Positions 1 to 7,771 of a stretch of 64,000 nt of DNA are shown here, piece by piece. Made by a program: the position numbers and the translations under genes. The DNA lies in contig NZ_BONX01000023.1 of the NCBI RefSeq assembly GCF_016862935.1, forward strand, positions 124,001-188,000. Direction: 5' to 3'. Positions within the stretch are counted from its first letter, which is position 1. Each line of letters opens with the position of its first letter. Source of the stretch: Plantactinospora mayteni (lineage in GTDB: Bacteria > Actinomycetota > Actinomycetes > Mycobacteriales > Micromonosporaceae). The notes under the pieces are model-generated. The model was given only the letters and a program-made list of their open reading frames with translations, did no database searches and was not told where the DNA came from.

Positions 1-143
1 ATTCGGGTAGCCGTGAGTGACGTCCGGACAACCTCCACAGTCGACGGCGCGGCCGGCGCGGCAACTGCGGCGTTCAGTGGCATCGAGGCACCCGTGATGG
101 CGGCGACAACAATCGCCAGGGTCATGAGATTTCTGCGTACCAT
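1..143 (-). CDS. Secreted protein, N-terminal part only (runs off left edge)
   Basis: About 47 codons are visible, starting with ATG at 143-141 and preceded on the minus strand by a G-rich ribosome-binding stretch (GGGGGC) 5-10 bases upstream. The translation begins MVRRNLMTLAIVVAAITGAS and continues through an alanine-rich stretch, AAVAAPAAPSTVEVVRTS. Two arginines, a hydrophobic core and small residues form a typical Sec signal peptide with possible cleavage after an AxA-like site. The protein should therefore be exported. The mature domain lies outside the window, so no function can be given. The frame stays open to base 1. Confidence 0.6.
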   Translation of the reverse strand, partial: MVRRNLMTLAIVVAAITGASMPLNAAVAAPAAPSTVEVVRTSLTATR

Positions 144-282
144 GCTTCAGCCCCCATGTCTGATTGACGTACGCGATGTCGGACACCAGGCAATCAGGAG
201 CCGCATTCAGTTCGGCTTCACTCGATGAACTCGCTGGTCAACCAGGGGTGGGAGGGATGGCCGACCGTCCGGTAGTCCGTGG

Positions 283-384
283 TCAGCCGTCGGTGGCGAG
301 GAAGACGTTCTTGACGTCGGTGAACGCGTGCAGGGCGTCCGGGCCCAACTCCCGGCCCAGACCGGAGCCACCTTGGTCAGCGCG
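283..384 (-). pseudogene. Relic of an aldehyde dehydrogenase 3' end
   Basis: Read on the minus strand, the 33 codons before the TGA at 285-283 give a sequence with the core SGLGRELGPDALHAFTDVKN and the end VFLATDG. This is the usual C-terminus of an NAD-dependent aldehyde dehydrogenase (family pattern: S-G-x-G-R-E-x-G ... A-L ... F/Y-T-x-x-K-x-V). An in-frame TGA at 387-385 cuts it off upstream, and only 42 bases separate it from the stop codon of the glutamine-synthetase-like gene. The rest of an expected 450-500-residue enzyme is absent. Gamma-glutamyl amine degradation operons commonly carry such a dehydrogenase after the synthetase, so this looks like the scar of a deleted puuC-type gene. 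The match is by family memory, not by a search. Confidence 0.65.
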
Positions 385-429
385 TCAGCCACCTCGGTCG
401 GTGGGGCCGACGTCGAGCCGGGAACGGGT

Positions 430-1800
430 TCAGAGTCGTTCGAAGCCACGTCGCAGCTCCCAGTCCGTCACCGCCGCCTCGAAGGCGGCCAACTCCACCC
501 GCGCCTGGTTGGCGTAGTGCGCCACCACCTCGGCCCCGAACGCGCCCTCGGCCAGTGGCGACTCCGTCCAGCGGTCGAGGGCGTCCCGCAGGGTACCCGG
601 CACCCGGGGTGCGGACTCGTCGGCGTACGCGTTGCCGGCGAACTCCGGCTCCAACGCCAACTCCGCCTCGATCCCGTGTACCGCCCCGGCCACCAGCGCC
701 GCGATCGCCAGGTACGGGTTGACGTCCGCCCCGGGCAGCCGGTTCTCCACCCGCATCCCCTGGCCGTGCCCGACCAGCCGCAGCGCGCAGGTGCGGTTGT
801 CGGTGCCCCAGCGCAGCGCGGTCGGCGCGAACGAACCGGGCTGGTACCGCTTGTAGGAGTTGACGTTCGGCGCCATCAGCAGGCCGAGGTCCGGAATCGT
901 CGCCAGCAGCCCGGCCAGTACCCGCTGCCCGATGGTCGACAGCCGCGCCGGCCCGTCGCCGAGCATCGCGGACCGGCCGTTCGCGGTACGCAGCGAGAAG
1001 TGGATGTGGCAGGAGTTCCCCTCCCGCTCGTTCGGCTTGGCCATGAAGGTGATCGACATGCCCTCCTGGGCGGCGATCTCCTTCGCCCCGTTCTTGTAGA
1101 CGACGTGGTTGTCGGCGCAGGTCAGCGCCTCGGCGTACCGGAAGGCGATCTCGTGCTGGCCGAGGTTGCACTCGCCCTTGACGCTCTCCGGGGTCAGCCC
1201 GGCGCCGGCCATCTCGGTCCGGATCCGCCGCAGCAGCGGCTCGACCCGGGCGGTACCGAGCAGCGAGTAGTCCACGTTGTAGAGGTTCGCCGGGGTCAGC
1301 TCGCGGTAACCCCGGCGCCAGGCGTCCTCGTAGGAGTCGCGGTAGAGCACGAACTCCAGCTCGGTCCCGACGTACGCGGTCAGCCCGTGCCCGGCGAGCC
1401 GGTCGAGCTGGCGGCGCAGGATCTGTCGGGGCGAGGCGAGTACCTCCCCGCCGCCGTCCAGCCAGCGCAGGTCGGCCAGCAGCAGCGCCGTGCCGGGCTG
1501 CCAGGGGACCCGGCGCAGGGTGCTCAGGTCGGGGATCATCGCGAAGTCGCCGTACCCGCGTTCCCAGCTCGACATCGCGTACCCGTCGACGGTGTTCATC
1601 TCGACGTCGACGGCGAGCAGGTAGTCGCAGCCCTCGCTGCCGTGCGCCAGCACCTCGGCCAGGAAGTACGGCGCGTGGAACCGCTTGCCCTGGAGCCGCC
1701 CCTGCATGTCGGTCAGAGCCAGCACCACCGTGTCGATCTCGCCACTGTCGACCGCCACCCGGAGCGCCTCCAGGCTGAGCGCCGGAACCCGTGCCCTCAT
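430..1800 (-). CDS. Glutamine synthetase-like ligase (gamma-glutamylamine/polyamine synthetase type)
   Basis: A 456-residue ATP-dependent amine ligase of the glutamine synthetase fold. Visible landmarks, in order, are TELEFVLY (metal-binding Glu), NLGQHEIAFRYAEAL, ADNHVVYKNGAKEIA, FMAKPNEREGNSCHIHFSL (ATP/glutamate site), PNVNSYKRYQPGSFAPTALRWGTDNR and ENRLPGADVNPYLAIAALVAG. The adenylylation tyrosine motif of true GlnA (NLYDLPP type) is not seen. That absence and the neighbouring amino-acid/amine permease favour a PuuA/GlnA3/GlnA4-type enzyme that glutamylates polyamines or ethanolamine rather than ammonia. The start ATG overlaps the stop of the permease (ATGA), so the two genes are translationally coupled. 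A dehydrogenase relic follows. The exact substrate cannot be read from sequence. Confidence 0.85.
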   Translation of the reverse strand: MRARVPALSLEALRVAVDSGEIDTVVLALTDMQGRLQGKRFHAPYFLAEVLAHGSEGCDYLLAVDVEMNTVDGYAMSSWERGYGDFAMIPDLSTLRRVPWQPGTALLLADLRWLDGGGEVLASPRQILRRQLDRLAGHGLTAYVGTELEFVLYRDSYEDAWRRGYRELTPANLYNVDYSLLGTARVEPLLRRIRTEMAGAGLTPESVKGECNLGQHEIAFRYAEALTCADNHVVYKNGAKEIAAQEGMSITFMAKPNEREGNSCHIHFSLRTANGRSAMLGDGPARLSTIGQRVLAGLLATIPDLGLLMAPNVNSYKRYQPGSFAPTALRWGTDNRTCALRLVGHGQGMRVENRLPGADVNPYLAIAALVAGAVHGIEAELALEPEFAGNAYADESAPRVPGTLRDALDRWTESPLAEGAFGAEVVAHYANQARVELAAFEAAVTDWELRRGFERL

Positions 1801-3470
1801 CCGCCCTCCCCGTCCGCCGCGCCCGCCCGGTCCCGAGCCGGACCATCCGGCTGCGGGGCTGGACCGTCCGGCGGTGCGGCTGGGTCACCCGGCTGTGGTG
1901 CCGGACCACCTGGCTGTGCGGGCGGGTCCGGCGCGGTCGGGTCGGGCTGCGGCACGGTCGGGACCACGTTCTGCCGTGGACCGGTGAACCAGTGCCGGGC
2001 GCCGAGCAGCCACCAGAGCCAGGCCGCGCCGAGCACCACCGCGACCGCCACGATCGTGTAGTTGAAGGTCGACGCCGTTATCGGCGCGGCGGTGGGGAGC
2101 ACGAAGAGTACGCAGATCACCGCCACCCAGCCGATCGCCAGCCAGCCGACCAGCGGGCTCCAGCGGCCCAGGTGCCACGGGCCGGGCTGGAAGTCCGGGC
2201 TGCGGCGGCGCAGGAAGACCGGCCCGACGTACGCGATGTAGAGGCCGATCACCGCGATCGAGGTGGCCGCCAGGTAGGCGGTGGTGTTCCAGAGCGACGG
2301 CAGTACCAGCAGGCTGGAGCAGGCCACGCAGAGCCAGATGGAGTTGGTCGGCGTACCGGTGCGCGGGTTGACCCGGCGCCAGATCGCCGAGCCGGGCAGC
2401 GCGCCGTCCCGACTGAACGCGTACGCCATCCGGGAGTTGGCGGTGACCGAGGCCATCCCGCAGAAGAACTGCGCCACCACGCAGATGAAGAGCAGGAAGG
2501 TGCCCATGGTGTCGCCGGTGGCGTCGATGAAGATCTGGGCCGGCGGAAGCTCGAGTTCGGTCTGCCGCTGTGCGTCGTAGTCCCCGATCGACCAGGTGAT
2601 CGCGACCAGCAGGAAGAAGCCGGCGACTACCGAGACCACCACCGACATCACGATGCCCCGGGGTGCCGCCCGGGAGGCGTCGTGGGTCTCCTCGGCGACA
2701 TGCGCGCTCGCGTCGTACCCGGTGTACGTGTACTGCGCCATCAGCAGCCCGATCAGTACGGCGTAGACCGCCGCGCCGGAGAAGTCGAAGCCGGTGGCGT
2801 TGCGTACCTCGAAGAAGACCTCGGAGATCGGCTTGTGCTGGTCGGGCACGATCGCCAGCACCCCGACGATGATCGCCACCCCGGTCAGGTGCCACCAGGC
2901 GCTGACGTCGGAGAGCAGCCGGACCAGGTTGACCCCGAAGGTGTTCAGCAGGCCGTGCGCGACGATGATCACCAGGAAGACCACGAAGGTGCGTTCCGGG
3001 GTCACCGCCAGGTCGAAGGTGAGGCTGAGGAACGCCGAGGTGGTGATCGCCGCGCCGAAGTCGATGGCGGCGGTGACCGCCACCTCGCCGAGGAAGTTGA
3101 ACCAGCCGATGAACCAGGCCCAGGCCGCCTTGTTCCGTCTGGCCAGCGCCGCCGCCCACCAGTAGAGCGCCCCGGCGGTCGGGTAGACCGAGCAGATCTC
3201 CGCCATCGCCAGCGCGACCAGGGTCACCATGCCGCCGACGAATAGCCAGCCCAGGGTGATCGCCAGCGGCCCGCCGGCGGTCATCGCGATCCCGTAGGAC
3301 GTGATCGCGCCGGCCAGGATCGAGATGATCGAGAACGAGACCGCGAAGTTGGAGAAGCCGGAGAGCTTCCGGCGCAGTTCCTGCTGGTACCCGAGTTCGG
3401 CCAGGCGCTGCTCGTCGAGGTCGGCCCCGGCGGCCACCGGCGTACGGGTCGGCGGAACAGGTGCGCTCAT
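1797..3470 (-). CDS. APC-superfamily amino acid/amine permease
   Basis: A 557-residue polytopic membrane transporter. After a short polar N-terminus it reads LRRKLSGFSNFAVSFSIISI, the usual opening of APC amino acid permeases, followed by about 12 hydrophobic segments to about residue 490. The last ~60 residues are a low-complexity Pro/Ala/Gly/Asp tail (repeats like GPAPQPGDP), unusual for the family. ATG at 3470 is preferred because AAGGAG lies 8-13 bases upstream; longer in-frame extensions have no ribosome-binding site. It is the first gene of a two-gene operon and its stop codon overlaps the synthetase start. It probably imports the amine or amino acid that the synthetase then glutamylates (inference from context). 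Confidence 0.88.
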   Translation of the reverse strand: MSAPVPPTRTPVAAGADLDEQRLAELGYQQELRRKLSGFSNFAVSFSIISILAGAITSYGIAMTAGGPLAITLGWLFVGGMVTLVALAMAEICSVYPTAGALYWWAAALARRNKAAWAWFIGWFNFLGEVAVTAAIDFGAAITTSAFLSLTFDLAVTPERTFVVFLVIIVAHGLLNTFGVNLVRLLSDVSAWWHLTGVAIIVGVLAIVPDQHKPISEVFFEVRNATGFDFSGAAVYAVLIGLLMAQYTYTGYDASAHVAEETHDASRAAPRGIVMSVVVSVVAGFFLLVAITWSIGDYDAQRQTELELPPAQIFIDATGDTMGTFLLFICVVAQFFCGMASVTANSRMAYAFSRDGALPGSAIWRRVNPRTGTPTNSIWLCVACSSLLVLPSLWNTTAYLAATSIAVIGLYIAYVGPVFLRRRSPDFQPGPWHLGRWSPLVGWLAIGWVAVICVLFVLPTAAPITASTFNYTIVAVAVVLGAAWLWWLLGARHWFTGPRQNVVPTVPQPDPTAPDPPAQPGGPAPQPGDPAAPPDGPAPQPDGPARDRAGAADGEGG

Positions 3471-3515
3471 CGGCGTCTCCTTCATCCGGATCCGGGGCGG
3501 GGCGGGGCCGGAGAC

Positions 3516-3531
3516 TGTGATCGGCATCACG
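3516..3531. promoter_or_regulatory. CRP/FNR-like palindrome upstream of permease
   Basis: TGTGATCGGCATCACG matches the TGTGA-N6-TCACA pattern of CRP-family regulators with one mismatch. It lies 46 bases upstream of the permease start, in the promoter region of the minus-strand operon. Confidence 0.4.
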
Positions 3532-3585
3532 CCTCTGTCCGAGATCGTGCGCCTCTCGAAGATCCACGTCAACCGATCCCGACCG

Positions 3586-3601
3586 AGTGACCGGGATCAC
3601 G
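3586..3601. promoter_or_regulatory. Second CRP/FNR-like palindrome
   Basis: AGTGACCGGGATCACG has the same GTGA-N6-TCAC core as the site at 3516-3531, with centres 70 bp apart. It is located between the divergent permease and arsR promoters. Confidence 0.35.
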
Positions 3602-3626
3602 ACTCTTCCCCCGGCGTCGATCCGTC

Positions 3627-3648
3627 CAGTTGAAGAAGTCTTCAATTG
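3627..3648. promoter_or_regulatory. ArsR-type operator immediately upstream of arsR
   Basis: Inverted repeat with 10-base arms around AG: left arm CAGTTGAAGA, right arm TCTTCAATTG, with one mismatch. It resembles the 12-2-12 operators bound by SmtB/ArsR repressors and ends six bases before the regulator's ATG, so it is probably the autoregulatory site that also controls the co-transcribed SulP transporter. Confidence 0.7.
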
Positions 3649-3653
3649 CTCAT

Positions 3654-3986
3654 ATGCAGGTTCCGCTGTACCAGGCGAAGGCCGAGTTCTTCCGGATGCT
3701 CGGGCATCCGATCCGGATCCGGGTCCTCGAACTCCTCGGCGACGGTCCCCGACCCGTACGCGACCTGCTGGCCGAGACCCAGGTAGAGGCGTCCAACCTG
3801 TCCCAGCAGCTCGCAGTGCTGCGCCGGGCCGGGATCGTGGTGTCGACCCGGGACGGCGCCACCGTGGTCTACGCGCTCGCCGGCCCGGACGTGGCCGACC
3901 TGATGCGGGCGGCCCGGCGCATCCTCACCGAGATGTTGCAGGGCCAGGCCGAACTGCTGGCATCGCTGACGGTGGAGACCGAGTGA
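3654..3986 (+). CDS. ArsR/SmtB-family transcriptional repressor
   Basis: A 110-residue winged-helix protein: FFRMLGHPIRIRVLELLGDG (helix 1-2), then DLLAETQVEASNLSQQLAVL (recognition helix-turn-helix) and VVSTRDGATVVYALAGPDV (wing). ATG at 3654 is chosen over the in-frame TTG at 3630 because the TTG lies inside the operator. The protein contains no cysteine at all, so the thiol metal sites of ArsR/CadC and the sulfide-sensing cysteine pair of SqrR/BigR are missing. Its ligand is unknown. Its stop overlaps the GTG start of a SulP transporter (GTGA), so it most likely regulates that transporter and itself. Confidence 0.88.
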   Translation: MQVPLYQAKAEFFRMLGHPIRIRVLELLGDGPRPVRDLLAETQVEASNLSQQLAVLRRAGIVVSTRDGATVVYALAGPDVADLMRAARRILTEMLQGQAELLASLTVETE

Positions 3987-5722
3987 GCGCTGACGCCGCG
4001 GAGCGGGCGAACGCCGACGGCGAAGACCAGATGAGCACTGAGGGTGCGGGCAGCCGGGTGAGCGCTGACGGTGCCGGCAGCCGGGCGAGTGCCGAGGGTG
4101 CGGGTGGCCGGGCGAGTGCTTACGGTGCAGGCGGCCGGGCGAGTCTCGTCGGTCTGCTGCCGGGCCGGGCCGACCTGGCCAGCATGCGCCGCAACCCCCG
4201 GGCCGACCTGCTCGCCGGGCTCACCGTCGCGGTGGTCGCGCTGCCGCTGGCCCTCGGCTTCGGCGTCGCCTCCGGGCTCGGTGCCGCCGCCGGACTGGTG
4301 ACCGCGATCGTGGCCGGCGCGCTGGCGGCCGTCCTCGGCGGCTCCAACCTCCAGGTCTCCGGGCCGACCGGGGCGATGACCGTGGTGCTCGTCCCGATCG
4401 TCGCGCAGTACGGCCCCGGCGGGGTGCTCACCGTCGGCCTGCTCGCCGGGCTGATCCTGGTCGGGCTCGCGATCGCCCGGGCCGGACGGTACGCGCGGTT
4501 CGTACCCGCCCCGGTGGTGGAGGGCTTCACCGCCGGCATCGCGATCGTGATCTTTCTCCAGCAGGTGCCGGCCGCGCTGGGTGTACCGACACACGGCGAA
4601 CAGGTGCTGCCGGTCGCCGTACGCGCGGTGGTGGCGTTCGCCGCGCACCCGCACTGGCCCTCCGTGCTCTTCTCGGTCGGCGTCGCGGCCGTACTGCTGG
4701 TCGTGCTGAGGTGGCGACCACAGCTACCCGCCGCGCTGCTCGCGGTCGGGGCGGCGACCCTCTGCGCCCAGGTGTGGAACGTCGACGTCGCCCGGATCGG
4801 CGCGCTGCCGGCGACTCTGCCCCAACCGTCGCTGGCGTTCCTCCGGCTGGACGCCGTCGGGGCGCTGCTCACCTCGGCGGTCGCCGTCGCGGCACTGGCG
4901 GCCCTGGAGTCGCTGCTCTCCGCCACCGTGGCCGACGGGATGCGGCGGGGCGAACGGCACCACCCCGACCGCGAACTGTTCGGGCAGGGCATCGCCAACA
5001 TCGTCACGCCGCTCTTCGGCGGGGTACCCGCGACCGCCGCCATCGCCCGGACCGCCGTCAACGTACGCGCCGGAGCGGTGTCCCGGCTCGCCGCGCTGTC
5101 GCACGCGCTCGTACTCGCAGTGATCATGCTCGCCGCGGCCCCGCTGGTGGCCGGCGTCCCGATCGCGGCGCTGGCCGGGGTGCTGCTGGCCACCGCCGTC
5201 CGGATGGTGCACCTCGGCACGCTGCGCGCGTTGGCCCGGGCCAGCCGCTCGGACGCGCTCGTCCTGGTGCTCACCGCCGGTGCCACGGTGCTGCTGGACC
5301 TGGTCGCCGCTGTCCTCCTCGGCCTGATCGTCGCCGGGGGCCTGGCCCTGCGCAAGATCGCCGGCTCCATGCGGGTCGACCAGGTACCGCACGGCGAACA
5401 CCTGCCGCACTTCGCCGTGTACCGGCCGACCGGGCCGCTCTTCTTCGCCGCCGCGCACCACCTGCGACAGGCGCTCTCGCACATCGACGGGGTCGACGTG
5501 GTGCTGTTGCGACTGTCCCGGGTCACCGCCATCGACGCCTCCGGCGCGCTCGCCCTACGGGAGGCGGTCGAGGACCTGCACGACCGGAACATCACCGTGC
5601 ACGTCTCCGGGATCCGGCCCGAACACCGCCGGGCCCTGGCCGCGCTGGGTGTGCTGGCGCTGCTCCGGGAGCGGGTACACCACGACGCCCCGACCGCGAT
5701 CGCCGCCGTGAAGTCCGGATAG
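3983..5722 (+). CDS. SulP-family anion transporter with STAS domain
   Basis: A 579-residue protein from GTG at 3983 (overlapping the arsR stop), or 563 residues from ATG at 4031. After a ~55-residue repetitive N-terminus comes the SulP core: DLLAGLTVAVVALPLALGFG, the NLQVSGPTGAMTVVL loop, FVPAPVVEGFTAGIAIVIFL, and a series of hydrophobic helices to about residue 450. A cytoplasmic STAS domain follows at about 470-579 (FAVYRPTGPLFFAAAHHL ... RLSRVTAIDASGALALREAV). The family moves sulfate, bicarbonate, chloride or dicarboxylates; the substrate is not decided by sequence. It is co-transcribed with the ArsR regulator. Confidence 0.9.
   Translation: MSADAAERANADGEDQMSTEGAGSRVSADGAGSRASAEGAGGRASAYGAGGRASLVGLLPGRADLASMRRNPRADLLAGLTVAVVALPLALGFGVASGLGAAAGLVTAIVAGALAAVLGGSNLQVSGPTGAMTVVLVPIVAQYGPGGVLTVGLLAGLILVGLAIARAGRYARFVPAPVVEGFTAGIAIVIFLQQVPAALGVPTHGEQVLPVAVRAVVAFAAHPHWPSVLFSVGVAAVLLVVLRWRPQLPAALLAVGAATLCAQVWNVDVARIGALPATLPQPSLAFLRLDAVGALLTSAVAVAALAALESLLSATVADGMRRGERHHPDRELFGQGIANIVTPLFGGVPATAAIARTAVNVRAGAVSRLAALSHALVLAVIMLAAAPLVAGVPIAALAGVLLATAVRMVHLGTLRALARASRSDALVLVLTAGATVLLDLVAAVLLGLIVAGGLALRKIAGSMRVDQVPHGEHLPHFAVYRPTGPLFFAAAHHLRQALSHIDGVDVVLLRLSRVTAIDASGALALREAVEDLHDRNITVHVSGIRPEHRRALAALGVLALLRERVHHDAPTAIAAVKSG
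4043..4150 (+). repeat. Four 27-bp coding repeats in sulP N-terminus
   Basis: Four tandem 27-bp units encode GAGSRVSAD, GAGSRASAE, GAGGRASAY and GAGGRASLV. They expand the cytoplasmic N-terminal tail ahead of the first membrane helix of the SulP transporter. Confidence 0.8.
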
Positions 5723-5835
5723 CCGCAGCCCGGGAGACAGTCGCAGCCCGGGACAGCCGCAGCCCGGACAAGTCGCAGCCTGGACGGTCGAAACCGGGGA
5801 CAGCCGCAGCCGGGACAGCCGAAGCCGGGGCCGCT
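5723..5835. repeat. Imperfect ~16-bp tandem repeats after sulP stop
   Basis: About seven degenerate copies of a GCCGCAGCCCGGGACA-like unit begin directly after the TAG of the transporter gene. No gene is seen in 5723-5945. Confidence 0.6.
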
Positions 5836-5932
5836 GCGAATCGGGGCCGCCGGGGTGGGGAGAAGCTCGGCGGCCCGGTATCGCGGTGGCGTGTCGGCAC
5901 TTGATTTCGGCAATATCATCCGGGGCTTCGGC

Positions 5933-5938
5933 TAGGTT
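5933..5938 (+). promoter_or_regulatory. -10 element of a probable leaderless promoter
   Basis: TAGGTT lies seven bases before the ATG at 5946. A TANNNT box at this distance places transcription start at or next to the start codon, as in actinobacterial leaderless mRNAs; no ribosome-binding site is present. Confidence 0.5.
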
Positions 5939-5945
5939 TTTCCGC

Positions 5946-6653
5946 ATGACGTTGTTGGACGACGCGGTGGCGGTGCTCGACGAGCGGGGCGTACTGGACC
6001 GGCTGGGTCGGCTGATCCAGCAGGTCTACCGGCGCGCGGCGGACCGGCACGAGCCGGAGCTCGGCGACGACGCGATGAGCTTCGGCACCACCGTGTGGCG
6101 CAACCTGACCAACCTGGGCAAGGCCGAGTTCGACGGTCTGGACGGGATCCGGGTCCGGTTGGAGGACAACTCGCTGGAGGTCCTCTGCGCCGGTTACGTC
6201 GTCCGGCTCTACTCCCTACCGGGCGGGATCGAGTCGATCCGCTGGGAGGGCAGCGAGGCGCGGCTCGGCGGCGCGGTGGAGAACAGCCGCGACGGGCAGC
6301 TCGCCTTCGACGACGAGGGGCAGTTCCCCGAGGTCTTCGCCGACGTGGTGCCGTCGAAGCGGCACGTCCGGGTCGCGCACACCGGAGACATCGTCACCGG
6401 CGAGGCGGTCGCCTACCTCGGGCTGCCCCGGGACAACCGGGACAGCGGCTCCCCCTGGTTCGAGGTACGCCTCTGGTTCGGCGAGCCGGCCACCGCCGGA
6501 GCGCCCCTGCCGGTGGTCGTCGGCGACGCGGTACCGCAGCCGCGCACCGACGAGCTGCCGATCCCCGAGTTGGACCTGCTGGCCCTCCAGCCCGACGACC
6601 GGAGTGGCGGGTTCGGCTCGGCATTCGGCCGTCCGGCCGAGCGGTCCGCGTGA
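5946..6653 (+). CDS. Conserved-looking hypothetical protein, partner of XRE-ImmA protein
   Basis: A 235-residue soluble protein, MTLLDDAVAVLDERGVLDRL at the start and acidic overall, with no signal peptide or membrane segment. I do not recognise a domain. Residues ~40-200 look like a mixed beta-rich fold (GIRVRLEDNSLEVLCAGYVV, GYVVRLYSLPGGIESIRWEG, WFEVRLWFGEP). Its start follows a TAGGTT box by seven bases. Its TGA overlaps the GTG start of the next gene, an HTH-metallopeptidase, so the two are made together. By position it could be the substrate, inhibitor or ligand-binding partner of that protease, but that is inference only. Confidence 0.75.
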   Translation: MTLLDDAVAVLDERGVLDRLGRLIQQVYRRAADRHEPELGDDAMSFGTTVWRNLTNLGKAEFDGLDGIRVRLEDNSLEVLCAGYVVRLYSLPGGIESIRWEGSEARLGGAVENSRDGQLAFDDEGQFPEVFADVVPSKRHVRVAHTGDIVTGEAVAYLGLPRDNRDSGSPWFEVRLWFGEPATAGAPLPVVVGDAVPQPRTDELPIPELDLLALQPDDRSGGFGSAFGRPAERSA

Positions 6654-7771
6654 CGGGTCGGCTCCGACCGCCGGTACTGCCGCCGGCCAGCCGCGCAGCC
6701 GCCGCCGCGTTCGCGCCGCACGCCTTCGCGCTGGCCCGCCGATGGCGGCGGATGCGCAAGAACGAGCTGGCCCGACAGGTCGGGGTCACGGCAGCGGCGG
6801 TCAGCCAGTACGAGTTGGGCCAGGCCCGCCCCTCGGCGGCAACGCTGGCCCGGCTGGCCCTGGCGCTCTCGATGCCGGTCGAGTTCTTCGCCGCCGGCTT
6901 TCCCGTCCCGGTCACCTCCGGCCAGGCGCACTTCCGCAGCCTGCGTACGACCAGCCAGGCTGAACGGGATCAGGCGGAGGCGTTCGGCGAACTCGCCTGG
7001 CGGGTGGTGGAGGTGGTCGAACGACAGCTCCGGCTGCCCCGGCTGCGGCTGCCGCACCTGGAGCTGGCCGAGCCGACCGGCCCCGACGACGTACGCGCCG
7101 CCGCCGTCACCGCCCGGGACGCGTTCGACCTCGGCGCCGCCCCGGTGCCGCACACCGTACGGCTGCTGGAGTCGGCCGGGGTGATCGTGCTCGCCCTGCC
7201 GGACGTCTCCGAACGGGTCGACGCCTTCTCGCACTGGTACGGCCAGCGTCCGTTCGTCTTCCTCAACCCGGGCAAGGACGACCGGGCCCGGTCCCGGATG
7301 GACGCCGCGCACGAGCTGGGACACCTGCTGATGCACCACGACGCCGAGCCGGGCAGCCAACTGCTGGAGCGGCAGGCCACCGCGTTCGCCTCCGAGTTCC
7401 TGGCCCCGAGCGCGGCGCTGCGCGACGAGTTGCCGCCCCGGCTCGACTTCGACAAGCTGCACGATCTCAAGCGCCGCTGGGGGATCAGCCTGAAGGCGCT
7501 GGTCTACCGGGGGCACGACCTCGGCGTCTACCGGGAGCACACCTACCGGCGCGGCATGGCGCTGCTCGCCCAGTGGGGCTTTCCGGAGCCGGGCGACCTC
7601 GGGCCGCGCGAGCAGCCGTCCCTGCTCGGCAAGGCCGTCGAACTCCTCGGCCGGCAGCAGGTCACCGTCGACCGGCTGGCCGTCCGGGCCGGACTGCCGC
7701 CGGGGCTCACCGGCGCCGTGCTGGCCGCCGGCACCGAGCACGTCCCCGAACTGGACATCGCCGTCACCTGA
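6650..7771 (+). CDS. XRE-family regulator fused to ImmA/IrrE metallopeptidase
   Basis: A 373-residue protein starting with GTG at 6650 inside the stop of the upstream gene. Residues ~22-85 are a Cro/C1 helix-turn-helix (RRMRKNELARQVGVTAAAVS followed by QYELGQARPSAATLARLALAL). Residues ~170-290 are an ImmA/IrrE (DUF955) zinc peptidase with AAHELGHLLMHHD: His221, Glu222 and His225 form HExxH, and the Glu in TAFASEFLAP is the likely third ligand. IrrE/ImmA proteins cleave a partner repressor after a stress signal. Here DNA binding and peptidase are in one chain, as in many actinobacterial homologues. A C-terminal ~80 residues are of unknown role. Target unknown. Confidence 0.88.
   Translation: MTGRLRPPVLPPASRAAAAAFAPHAFALARRWRRMRKNELARQVGVTAAAVSQYELGQARPSAATLARLALALSMPVEFFAAGFPVPVTSGQAHFRSLRTTSQAERDQAEAFGELAWRVVEVVERQLRLPRLRLPHLELAEPTGPDDVRAAAVTARDAFDLGAAPVPHTVRLLESAGVIVLALPDVSERVDAFSHWYGQRPFVFLNPGKDDRARSRMDAAHELGHLLMHHDAEPGSQLLERQATAFASEFLAPSAALRDELPPRLDFDKLHDLKRRWGISLKALVYRGHDLGVYREHTYRRGMALLAQWGFPEPGDLGPREQPSLLGKAVELLGRQQVTVDRLAVRAGLPPGLTGAVLAAGTEHVPELDIAVT

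Noticed and set aside
430-1800. Annotation as ammonia-assimilating GlnA
   Set aside because: No adenylylation tyrosine motif and an amine-catabolic context; a gamma-glutamylamine synthetase is more likely.
328-2061. Plus-strand open frame of 577 codons opposite the synthetase
   Set aside because: It lacks any family similarity; the minus strand carries intact glutamine-synthetase motifs. Long antisense frames are expected at this GC content.
3630-3653. TTG at 3630 as start of the ArsR protein
   Set aside because: It lies inside the operator palindrome; ATG 3654 starts exactly at the conserved N-terminus.
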